A DNA stretch of 64,000 nucleotides from Notospermus geniculatus (taxonomy: Eukaryota; Nemertea; Pilidiophora; Heteronemertea; Lineidae), in contig NMRB01000722.1 of assembly GCA_002633025.1 (NCBI GenBank), positions 23,698 to 87,697 on the forward strand, written 5' to 3'. Shown piece by piece: positions 14,901-27,721 of the stretch. Under the pieces are notes generated by a model. It was not told the origin of the DNA and made no database searches. It saw only the letters and a program-made list of their open reading frames with translations. Position 1 is the stretch's first letter. Each line of letters opens with the position of its first letter. The translations under genes and the position numbers were made by a program.

Positions 14901-17900
14901 GGAGCAAAGAGACATGACAGTGCTCTGTTAGCGGGACAATGACATGTCCATCAAAAGTCTCTAAACTGGGCCAGACTTTGAAGCATCCTGTTGTACGATG
15001 CCACTATATTTGGCACCATCTTTTTACCTCGTCCCCACGATTGCGATTTCTGTGAAGAAGCTAAGCTTCCTGATGAAGAAACTGGGACTGTCAAAAGAAA
15101 CTGAGGTTCATAAGATTTGAATAGCTCTCATGGGGGAAACCTGCCAATGACAGTTCTATTCAAATGTCTTTTTGTCTGAAGACAAGGCAGCCAGTGAGAT
15201 GTGAACGCAGCTTCGCAATTTAAGTTTTCACGTCTCCCGTCACTGGTACTATGGTCTATTTCCACAGGAAATAACACGTCCTAAGAACGTAATCAGCTAG
15301 TTGGCAGTGGTTTTGGAAATTAATCACTCTTGGCTATTTTTGATTAACTAGATGAGAGGCAAGAAAGGTAAATGCATAAGGCGATGCCATTTAAGTTGCG
15401 CGTCAGACTCTAGCATTCTACACGGCAACAGTACCTGAAGGACTTCATTCATTGGTCAGAAGAAATGGTTATTCACTTTTTGGCCGAGTCAATTATCAGT
15501 GACTTTTTTGTCGTGGGGAGTGTTAGAGATGGCTTGCTGGTAGGCAAAGTCTTCCTGAATGGAGGCTTAGTCAGCGGCCACGAGGATGTGAATCCCGGGG
15601 TCATTGGTTTATATTGATGCGTTATGACAAGCGACAAGGAATTCTGTGGGAATTTCACCCCACAGACTGACTATAGTTGTCAGTGCAGCACACGACTGGC
15701 CGCCAACTTCGGCGTCCAGAGGCATTTTTTCGACGCCAATGTCCGAATGCCAGAAAAATTCTCAATGTGCTACAAATGGAATCTGGAGGACACCGCCACA
15801 CACCACTGAACTCCAGATATCATATGTTTCATTTTGGACGCCTGTGAACTCCCGAAGCAGCCAAGTGTGCTACCGATGGCAGCCAGACCTGGAGTCAGCG
15901 GCGAGGCTTTGGCCAATCAGCTTGCGTCTTGATGTCACATGATTTCAAAATGGCAGCGTCAATGGCCCGAAAAGATGCTACTGAACGCCAAGTTTGGGCA
16001 GGTCTGCTCTCACCAGGATCCACTGGCAGACAACTCTGGCGTCGAGAGGCGTTCAGTCGAACGCTTCTGGACGCCAGATTTGGTGGCCAGTGCTGCTAGC
16101 TTTAGGTGTGGATGTTGAATGGCTCTGCGCAGTTGAATGCATACACAAATGGCGAAGGGGATGCTGACCATTGCAAAATGATCAATGATGTTTATCACAT
16201 CAAAAACCAACATCAAACAAGCAATGCTAGAAAAACGTGATACGTATCTTCAAATATAGTTAAAACAAAGTAAAGACAGAGGCGTCATGATGAGTTAATA
16301 TTACTCAAAGAATTTGAACGGGAAACTTGGAAGTAGTTGGCCGTAATTATCAGTTTAATCACGTCATCATCCAGGTCACCTCTAAATCTGAGCCCGGAAA
16401 TGTTTTGCAGATACCAATAAATCATAGCCAGGAACAAAATGCAGCTATTTAAAAGCAAGATATCAAATTCACGCTTAAATTCGATAAAATCGCTTTGACT
16501 TGTTACTTTATAATAAACTTCCATTATTTATTTGAAATGGAAAGACGTAAACTAGCAGATATATGTATGTGGTATTCACTTTTTTTATGAGAAAATTTGA
16601 CGCATTGAACAAACATAAACAGCAACATTGTTTGTAGTGATAGCCGGTGTAAATATAGACGTATCATTAAATTGATTTTGTCCCGACTATGCTACACATC
16701 GATACTAGAATCTATAAATAGAAACAACAAAAGAACACTCCAGGAAAATACCTGTGCGGCTGTAGATTTGCCAGTAGCGTATTTAGGTCAGCTGAGATTT
16801 TCGCTACAATTTTCCACAGGTCGCAGCGACGTGGAATTGCCATCGCCACACCCTTTTGGACTCGAAGGATCAAAGCGAGAGCATTCAACTCGAAAGGTGA
16901 ATTATTCCAGAAAATGTCAGCCGAGTCATGCATGTTGTTCAAGACGGGCGGCTGGTATTGACTTCTGACTGAAAGTGCTTCGGGGAAGTCGGGCATATTG
17001 CTCAACATAATGTTAGTATGTTGCTTCAAGCCACAAAAGGAAATGGCATCAAGGACGTCACGAGTTTTAAAATCGGAATGTCAAACGCATTACACGTATT
17101 TTTCAGGAGTTTGTGGAAGGTGGCATCAACACGTCTCACAGGATTCTCACAGTGATCAAGAAATGCCCTAAGAAGTCGTCATGAGATAGATTCAATTACT
17201 AATATCAACATCATTAAATTCTAAGGGATACTATCGATTTCCTAACTTTTGCCCAAGAAAAAATTCAAATCTGACGTTCCAATAACTCAGGGAAGAGTTA
17301 TACAGGTGAAACCACGCTGTTTTCCAACAGAACTACATGTACTATGTAAGACTTGATCATCTCGTAGTCTTCTGGCCCTGAATTCTTTATTAAGTGCGAA
17401 GTACTTATTCACAAATTGCCTTTATAAGCACTAATAGTACAAAGCTCCACCTACACAAATGAGAAACAATGACGTTTTTCTGGACAGTTTGAAGTGTTGC
17501 CTGAGCATGAAAATACAGTGGAACCTCCCTTAACGGACACCTCTGCCAGGAGGACACCTCTCTAATCAGGACAGCGATTTTCAGTCCCAAACTGGTCATT
17601 TCTATTCATTTCAACCTCTATAATCAGGACACCTCTTAATTAAGGACAGCATTTGTCAGTCCCGAAGGTGTCCTTAATAGAGAGGTTCCACTGTAATAGT
17701 TCAGAGTCAATATAAAGCCGTTTCAATTACGCTTTGACAAAAAGTCACATGCATGCTTGTACATATTCCTGCACCCAAAGCATGGTCCCCCATTGTCATA
17801 CTGGCTTGAAACCAGGAAACAAGTCCAGTTCATCACAGATGACCTGTACAAATGTACTGCTCACTGTGGGCAACTTCATAGAACTCAGGCATGCTTAACA

Positions 17901-20900
17901 TGAATCAGAACGCTTGGGCAGATTTCCTTCTTGTTCACTGATCAAGAAACCCCACAAAGGGCCGCTAAGCAGGAAACAATAGAAAGACTAACACCATAGG
18001 TATATGTACATGTACATGTATGAAAAGGGTCTCGAGATCAAGTTCAAAACAAAAGAATGAAAGTGTTTTGAATGTTGGGACAGAACAGAGAGTTTTCAGG
18101 GTTATATTAGGGGAATGTGGTTGACCAACACTGACAAATTGAAGGAAACAGCCAAAGGTATCAGAGTGACTGTGAACATGCTGGTCACAGCTCTCCACCT
18201 AAGATGCCTAGAAAATCTAAGCCATTCAAAAGGACTTCTGATTTCTCAGATGCTAATAGCCCAAGTTTCTGTCAACAATCCCATAACCATGGCAACCACA
18301 TCAGTTTTTTTTACTTTCTAATCAGAATAATGAGAAAATGAAACACAAACATTTTCAAATAAAGCCACGGCCCATTCATCATGAAGATGAGATCACATTT
18401 GAGGCAGATCTTTTCAGCTTCGATGATGTCAGAAAATGAATTAATAAACTAAATGAAATTTCCCTCTTATTCTTCGAACTAAAAGTCACATAATCCGCAC
18501 TACTAAAGCTGCAACATCACAAAAGGAGGCTAAAAAATTACAGAATAGCATTCCAATCAACACTGATCTAGCAGCGTTTTGGAATGCACGTGAAAAATTC
18601 CAATTCGATTAATTTCCTTGGATTATATTGTACATTTGATAACATAAGATGGGATTGTGACTCAAGGCGAAGGTGTACCATTGATTATTACCACCGTTAA
18701 GGGTTTTTATAACACGTTATTTAAATGCATACTCATGTGATGATTTCTATGGTTTCAGTGCAATTTTTCAAGGAAATCTGACACCTTTCTGAACTTAACT
18801 TTATGTGACATCTTTTGTCCTGTCAGCAGCAGAGAAGGCCTAGAGTCTGCATTCCACAATTTTACTTCTCCAATCAAATGTCCACAAATTTCTCTCTGGC
18901 TGCAAGATATCTCGCCGTATCTCATTGAGATGAGGTAGCACACTAGATTTTAGCTCATAGACATGGTTTGTTGACGTTTCTGTTTGTGTGTTACCAGCTT
19001 TACAGAGCACACCAACACAGCAGACATAATGTAACTGCATTATGACCAAAACACTAGGAAATCAGCCAGGAGAAGCACTTCCAAAAGTGTGTCGGTCTGG
19101 GAAAACCTGTGGAAGTCACTGAGTGATCAACAAGGGGTGTTAGATTGCCTGTGCATTGATCTGCAACTGTTCACCTGTTATACATAGTACATTTCAGTGG
19201 TGTGCACGCTTTCCCTCAATGCTGGCGGTGTTGCCTTATGTGGAGGCGTGGGTTCGAATCCCGGTACTGTCGATAGGCATACTGACCAACATAGCAGACC
19301 TATGATTATTTACATTTCAGCTACTAAAACGTGCGGGTTCACCAAGACCATTAACACTTTCCTCAAATGCGAGATCCACGGGAGATCCGACGGGTTTTCC
19401 TAGACCGCCTCACAAATATCCTTAGTCCTAAGACATCTGTACACAAAGCAGTTTGACATACATACAACAAACTCCCTTACAGTGAATTATGAGATATTCA
19501 TCAACTAACACCAACCACACTAATCTTTAATCAAACAACGCTCACTGGCTTAAAGTCAACACCATGAATTTTTGAAAAGTTGTCATTTCATTTCTAGAGG
19601 GCAAGAAGCTTTGTAGTCAATAGTTTGGTCAATACATGGTGAGACATTGTCAATAACTAGCGTATTAGGATGCTAAGTTGACATGCCATGCTATTAAAGG
19701 AAACTTCTCAATAATGCATGAAATTAAATGGCCCTCTCATTTGGAATAGGAGACAGTTATCGGTAGTTAACGACCATAAAGGGATACACCAGTGATACAG
19801 ATTTACTATCAATGACATTGTGAGATTTAATGCTCAACTTTCAATGAACTGAAAGAATCACGATCAGCAATATATCAAAATGGGACTTTCTGATTTACCC
19901 TGACTGGGGGCCTTTTCCAGGTTGTACAGGCCCCTATCCACAGACCTAACTTTACCCACACCTCTCCCACTCATTTGCCAAGGTATCTGATGAAGCTAGC
20001 ATCGTCTCCCACCAGCCTCAGCATGGCTTCTCCACCATCTAATCTCACTCATCCCCTCTGACATAAATCCTTGCTGCTATTAGGATCAGTCAAGATCATT
20101 CAGATGATGCTGACCAGTATGAGAAGATAATCTCATCTACTTGTTTCTTGGCTAGTTAGGCCTTTTAGTTGGTCTGCACGGAACACCCTGAGAGTGACAA
20201 TGTGTGTCCAATAAGCAATGGTCAGGCAGGACTTGTAGGTGCAAACGAATATCATCACTGAATTGTCGATGATTACCAGGAAGTCAATTTCCAGAATCTT
20301 AGCAAATTTTCGACCCCAACCGGGGTGTCATTACACTTCTGGAAAATTTGCTAAGATTCTGGAAATTGACTTCCTGTTTAACATCATTTTGTGTGTCAAT
20401 TTTTGTGCTCTCTCTTTCTTTGGATCACTGAATCGTCAATGTGGTCTGTGACCAAAAGGGACAGATTATAAAACATTACTCCAAATACTTAAAATCATTT
20501 TCAAATGCTCTTCTTAGAAACTTTTCATCACTTGCCTCTTCATTTGGGACAGCATTTGTTACAAGTTGTGCAGACAGCAACTGCACTAAGCGTAGTAAGA
20601 AAATCGAAAATCATCTATCCAAGTAGCTAGATCTTCATTTTCTTCTTTTGTTGTCAAAATTGATTTTAAGAATCAATGACGACGCCAATCACTATTGAAG
20701 CCATAATATCGCCTCAAAACATCTTATGTAAAGAACAGTCCACGCTGGGGACAAGCAATAACAATTCTGCAGGGAACTATTTTCAAATGTATTAACCCAT
20801 AGTTCCCCAAAGGAATGTTGAAGGATGCATTATTTTGAGGAAAAAAAACTCCTTTTCCAAAGAAAACTTTACCCCTTGGCTGTCACCAGCCCTGAAGGGT

Positions 20901-23900
20901 TAGAGACCGACATGGAGACTCGCTGAGACAGTTGGAATTCTGAATGGAACAATGATAAGTACACCTAATTATAAGGGGACGCTGATAAATTTTTTATCAG
21001 CATGAATATTCACAAACACATCCCCTAGGTTGATTTTAATGCTTGATAGCGATCACCAACTTTTTTATCTCATGGAACACTATCCCTATCCATCCGGCAA
21101 TATCTCCTTCAGCATGCACAACATCATGCATCCATCATGACATTTCTTTGGTGACCAGCAGAGAGAGGGGACCCAAGGGAACTGTGCCTACCCTCAGGCA
21201 CAGCCTACACACCATTGTCCTCCTCATTCTGACCATGAAATCTTTACATCATTGTGGAGCTACAGTATTAGATTAGATCTTACATCTAGCAACTTGGTTC
21301 CAACTCAAGTAGGATGACACAGCTGTACATTCTTCATACAAATTGTACATGTATTTTACCCTACCTCGATTGGATTCCAAAACACAATGTCGGCCACTTC
21401 AGGTGGGTAAAGTAAATGTGGCATGACCAAGTGGTATGTACTAAGAAAACTGGACCAAGATGGCTCCTGAGACTAAATCATGATTGACACCTGACAAAAT
21501 TGAAAATCATTAGGTAGAAAAAGCAGCTGATTATTGGTGAATACCCAGCTTCTTGTAATCTTATAATCCACCACTCAGGATTCTGGCACCAGGAAAATAA
21601 CAAAACTAATAAGCTGTTATATTTTTGACAAATTCTAGGTACTCAGTATTTTCATTCTTATTTGAGTAGCATTTGGTTATGCACTGAAGCTGAAGAATTG
21701 CTGTGGGGTGGTTAGAGACCATACTGGGAACTAAGGCTTCTAAATGGAAAGGATTTCTATGGTAAAGTAATACTGGACTTCCATTAGGTAATCTTGTTTT
21801 TCCTAGTAGTAACCCTTTCTTTCTCAAGACAAATCCAGCATGAAGCCTTTAGCTTGAGAAGGAAACACTGCAGGTGATTCTGTACCTCACTGAATGATTT
21901 CCAAGACAACACATTTTAAATTCCTGTCATGGAATAAAGAAAATAGTGAGCTTAAAAAACAACCTTGCCTTACTCTTTTTTTATGTTCTGCACAGCAATA
22001 CTGACCAGTATGGAAGGTTGGTGGAGGATGAGGGTTAGTTGACAGCCCCTTGGCAGAGTATTATAACTCTATTTGGATCTCCTTTTCCATTCTATTGATG
22101 TATGGTGAATAAACTTGGCAAAAATTCATTGTTTATCTAGCAATCTTTGAGGAAAAGTACCCTAAATCATATATGTTTTCCCTTCTTTTACCCAGCAGAT
22201 GTTATGGTGACGTGTGGTAGACCTTCAGGCCCAAACTGAAATTGACATGAGAAGACTCTTTTTCTAGAAGATCATTAAATCTATTTTCAAACACTTTGGC
22301 AAAAAACAATGAAAAAATAAACAACAAATAACTTGAGATAAAATTAATGCCCAGCATTCTTTTTTATTTTTTGTACAATAAACAGGAGTCCACGCCCTGG
22401 AATCGAACCTCAAATAATACGTCATTGACTCCATGCTGTTAAATGCCATTACTTTTTTCAATTCTCAGGTAATAAACACAGAGCAGCATCAATGTATAAC
22501 TAGGCCGCATCAATACTTACTGACCTAATTTAGAAAATTCAACTAGACCAGGAAATGAAGGCATCATGATATAATTTGGGTTTTAGAGAAATTTTGGGAT
22601 GTTACATTTATCCCCCTCCCCACCCAAAATTCTATTAACAAGCCATGAATAGTACGTTTTGAGTACAAAATTCTGCAAATATCTCACTTTTGTTAAAACT
22701 CAATAGAAGAAGTGATGGTCATCATTTCAATTCACAATTCAGAGTCATAAAGATTGGTTGTTTACTTCAGGCAGCGAAGTCATCAATTTTCCCAAATATT
22801 TCCTATTGTTATCTCACGTAACAACTTGTCAACATAATCACATTGAATTCCTCAGCTGTCACAATCTGTCAGTTTTTTACACCTTCTCACATTGAAGTGC
22901 CTTGGACATAAATCAGAAGATACAAGATAATCAACAATACTTATTGATTTGATCGACCACTCAATATGGGTCAGTCGATGATATATCATCTAGTCAAGCA
23001 ATTGTTGTTTTCTCCGCGAAAAACATGCTTTTATTTTACAAAGAGTGACAAAGGGAGGGAAATATATTAAAATCTTAGAGTAATAGCGTGATTGGGATTC
23101 TCCTTCACGGCATGGTGAAAAAACAACTTTTATTCACAACAAAATGAGGCAAAATTCCATTGGTCTAGGCCTAATATCAAACAAATTGGAAAGATTTTAT
23201 TTGACCAGAAATTCCATCAAATGTCAGTGCTTACAATGGACAGTCTCAGATAAAATGATATTCACTCGAAAGAACAGGATTTTTTGAGAAGTGAGCAGCC
23301 TATATGATGTATTACATATCAGAAGGAAATCCTTCTCCCCTGCCCCCCACAGGTGCAAGACACTCATAAATTCAGTGAACTGTCAAAGCCTCAATGCATT
23401 GTCCCAGCATGTCATGTCAAAATCAACAGTAGTGAAGTACATGCACACAGAAACACTACTTCAAGTCCCTGCATTCCTAATAAGCCGGAAACACTCTTCA
23501 GGAATGCAAGTCCCCCCATGAGGAAACAACAGCATTGTGGATGAAATATGGACATGATCATGAGTAAGCAGGAGGTCCATGTCTTCAAAGTGAAGTCTAT
23601 TTTGAAAGGGGACTATCACATTTACATGCAAGATGGGGTGATAAGTACAAATGAAGGATCTGGAAACCCAGAAGTTCTTGTCACAGAGAAGAATTCTTCA
23701 CCACTGCCAGGAGAAAAATCCACACTGAAGAAATGGGGCGCCGGGGAGGTGTCACTGTTGGTCTGAAGTGACCAAAGGCAAAGAGATGGAAATTGACCAT
23801 CTTTTTTAGATTCTGACACAATACTGCATTCTCTTTTTCGGTTCACACTTGGTGGCATACTCAGCAATCACTGTCACTAGTGGATTTAATGCAGTAAGGC

Positions 23901-26900
23901 ATCGGAAAAACCTCATCAAACTCTTTTTGGTTATTCTCCCCAAAGCAGTCATTTCTAATAGGAAAGTGTACGGACTTGCTCAATGAATTGCTTTAGCACT
24001 TCACATAACTCGACATGGATCTTCTCACTTCACAAAAGAAAGCATTACAACTTCCTAAATAGATAGGTGAAGGAAAATAGCACTGGAATGGTTGGATAAT
24101 GTTTGGACAGCCCGAGGGACTTCCAGAGAAGAATAGCCGACAACATTATGGCATGAACATCATCGCTTTCATCCGGAATTCCAGGTGATTCCGGTAGTTC
24201 AGAAGCAATTCCCTCATCATATCAACCTGTGTAAGTAGGAATCTGCTGCAACTATCATCCTGAGATTTAGCAGGAGAGAATATCATGAAAATCAAGCAAA
24301 CAGTCAACATGGTGGACATTGTGCAGACCACACACCGATATTTCTTCAAAACAGACAACTGCATGGGTTCAGGCGAACTGTGCTATTGTTGGGATATTTT
24401 TACCTCAGATTGGCGATGGAGTGATCGACTAAAAAAAGCTCTCCTCCAATAGAACAACGCTTGAACCAGAACAGACCAATGGAATACACATGAATGAAGT
24501 GAACCCGCAGACTAGGATCCAATAACTAAAAGGATGCACCAAGGTCCAACAAGCACAGAGACAGGAAGATGCTTTGAATTGTTCATCCTTTGTGCCCAAT
24601 TGGGTCATCCAGCAAGTCCTGCTAACGATGGTCTGGCTCTGACAGTGCAAGAGAATGCAGTGGACCTTTTTTGAAGAACATTGTCAATATTCTAACCTGA
24701 CCGTAGACTGGGAATATTTGAACAGTTTTGACATTTCAAGTTGGTGAATACATGGAATATACAAAATAACTCAGCAACTCTGATTTGCAGCGAGTATGGC
24801 AAAACTTACATGAGCATTTAATTGGGTTTCACACTCTAGCAGAAAGCTCATTAATTGTACTGAAGAGGCTGGATGTATGTATAACAGCAATAAGTACATG
24901 AAGTGTGTTGGAAAAGAAACAGATTGAGAAGGAAGAAGAAAACAAATACATGTAGGTTTCATACTGGGTATCAAAAGTGCATTTTCTGGCAAAGACAGCA
25001 TTGAAACAATTCACTGCATGAAAAAAACTTCCCTCTGACTTTGAAACTATTTATATAATGATTATTCCATAACAGATATCAATTTTACTTTGCCCTTGAG
25101 CCATTGTGCCTTGCAGCATCGTAATCAACAGTGAAATGCACATTGTTTCATGCAGCAATTTATGCATGTTCATTTGTTTCTTTGGCTCATCTGTTATTAG
25201 GAATATGGGAAACATGGCTCACAAACAGAATATTTAAAACTGTAAATAAAATACATGAAGGGTGTTTGTCCCAATACATACATGTAATTGTTCAACTGCC
25301 GAAGAAAGTGCGCAGTTTTTAAAAAAAGACAACAAACATTGCAACAGCCAAGGCTTTTCACACCGTCCAACTTTACAGAAATGTCTAGCTCCCAATCAAT
25401 ATTCAGATTCAGGATATTGGGTACATATTCAGGATGTTCGACAGTTATTTTCAAGTATAACAAATCTGGGATTGATGCACACATTACATAACTCTTGGTT
25501 TTTTTGACAAACTACTTTTGAAAAATACTGCTTATTTCGCACACACTGGCCAGGACAGTGGTGAATATATCTGGGCAAAATTTTTGCATATTTTTTTAAA
25601 TAAAATAAGAATAATCAACTAGTGATAATTACTGTATGATTAATTGCCGAACAACAATGAGGCAATGATGTATGTCTGGCAAATTATTCCAAAACTGGCA
25701 GACCCAGATTCAATCACTCGAACAGTGGGTAGGCCTAATGGTAGAAAAAACTGAGACGATTATATTTTCAATTAAAATGAAAAAAATGCTCATCTATTGA
25801 CACTTTATCACATTTAAATTCACATTTATCAAAATAAACATTTATCAAAATCACTAAAATCACGAAATTATTATTTTTGAAGCTGTCATGATTTGGGTGT
25901 TTTTGATAAATGTTAGATGGCACAACTGACGGAGAGCATATGCAGGCCTACATGTCAACTTCAGAGAAAGACAGACACATTTCTAATGTCAAATTGAGAG
26001 CATCCTGGCAGAAACCTTCAGCAAGCAGATCGGAGGGCAGAGTGAGTTGGAGAAGTCCTGTACATCAGTGACACCCATCAGACCTCCCGCAAATATTTTG
26101 AAATTTTGAACAGTAATATTTGCATGTGATGTTGGAACACATAAAAATATTTAGTTTCAATGCAAATAGACTTGCTGTGCAAATACTTGGTGGGCAATAC
26201 TCCAGGCATAGAAATGACAAAAGTTTGCATGACAGTACAGATTCATGGAGACCATGAGTTTGCTGGGCTTGGAGTAATAATAGTAGAGAGATCCTCTTTG
26301 ACCAAGTCGCTACAGCAACATGTAGGGTAAGTGATATGATTGGGATCGAACCCTGGTGGGCCTAATGGCATGAATGGTGTTTATGAGAAGGGAAGCTTAG
26401 GCCAGGTTTAGCCAAGAGGATTGGGAGAGTGGAGTTGGTACTTGTAGATAGAATGGAAAATCAATAGCAACCCCTTAAAGTAAGTATGAACACCAACATC
26501 TCACATAATTTTAGATCAGTCTCAATATATGGGAATACAATATTGTTTTTCCCATGATGAGAACTCAGACACTGCCCACTATGAAGTACATCTGTAACTG
26601 AGCCAGAGTGTGGTCACAAATCTGTCACTTCAGTCACCATAATGTGATATTTTATGACCAAATCTACAGTGTCCAAGGAGCTCAATTGAGATTTACTCAC
26701 CACCTGGCTGATCAGTGAATAACCCGGTTTATTCAGCATTCACTGGCATTAGTGATTGCATATTGGTTTGAATGTACAGCAGATTAGAAACATGTAAGCA
26801 ATTTAGCCTTGCCTCAAGGCTAAACACGATTTGCACATAAGGGTTCAGTACATCTAGTGTATTGGTTGGTAAGCACACATTTACGGACTAATCTGTGTAT

Positions 26901-27721
26901 TCATTGGCCACTTAGCCTACATAACCCGAGCCAGCTTCATCAGCTAGAGATAGCCAACCCATCAACTGGCCTCCCAAGTGAAAGATTATCAGATGTACTT
27001 TCTAAACAGAATGTGAAGTGCGCCTTTACACCTGGCATGTGTATAGACTTATAGCCAATGCTGCTGTGTACACATCAATACAGCATCAATAGTGCATCCG
27101 TGCAGCAGCAGCAGCAACATTGTCTGGTTGTTTAGAAACGATATTTCCTGATCAGCTCATGATCTCGAGTAAGAAGGATCTTGATATGAGATTCACTCAG
27201 GATTCGAGAGGGTCTGCCGCGACAGGGTCCTAACTGAAGTACCAACCCCTCTGACTATAACGACCCCAACCTGTCTCTTGGTATCAAGCACATGGTGCAA
27301 GGTTCACATCAACACGTCATCCCCTCACAGACCCTTCAACCCTAGGCCAACACAGGCCTACGTAGTAGTAGGCTTATCAACATGTCCCACTAGGGGTCAC
27401 TCATTACACAATCACTACCCTAGCACATCAGACCTCCAGAAATCCATCATTCGAACCTTTGTCAAGAGCAACCCTGTAGTATTCTGTAACCTGTGTGGTG
27501 TATTTTTAGTATTATTTCGCTTTCAAACCGGCTATCCGGGTTCCTTTGAAGCCCACAGCACGTTGGACCAACTAATGTACTATACAATGTATACGGCTAG
27601 TGTATAACCACGCGTGTACGGTCAGCATACACTATGTACAGTGTGTGTAGTACTACTCACCGTCCTGTGTACTGGACTCTGAAGATGGGTCATTTTGACC
27701 GGGAATAGTGGAACCTTTCTC
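3754..27721 (-). CDS. TCF7L2: TCF/LEF exons 2-3 with the long intron between them (see 3754-28022)
   Basis: This entry records the join between exon 2 (27661-27721) and exon 3 (3754-3851). Exon 2 ends with one base (G) of a split codon, and exon 3 starts with the two bases GT that complete Gly. The donor (gtgagtag) and acceptor (aatttcag) are both good. Direct joining keeps the frame, so no further exon is required within the 23.8 kb between them, although alternative exons cannot be excluded. Confidence 0.75.

Larger units (their letters stand above)
3852..27660 (-). other. TCF/LEF intron 2 (23.8 kb)
   Basis: Between exons 3 and 2 I see no recognisable coding exon on either strand. The intron holds pogo-like MITEs (4598-4800, 17516-17693), a CTGT/CCAT microsatellite (8959-9152), tRNA-related SINE copies (10681-13523), an inverted-terminus element with CAGTGTTCTC ends (11460-11667), another at 15683-16097, and a short foldback (20277-20376). 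The remainder is AT-rich unique sequence with frames of up to 163 codons that I cannot identify. Confidence 0.7.

Noticed and set aside
19197-19290. tRNA-like sequence with GGTTCGAATCCCGG
   Set aside because: The T-arm does not pair properly and no acceptor stem forms; at most a remnant of a SINE head.
22380-22440. Minus-strand B-box-like GAGGTTCGATTCC
   Set aside because: No cloverleaf could be drawn from the flanks.
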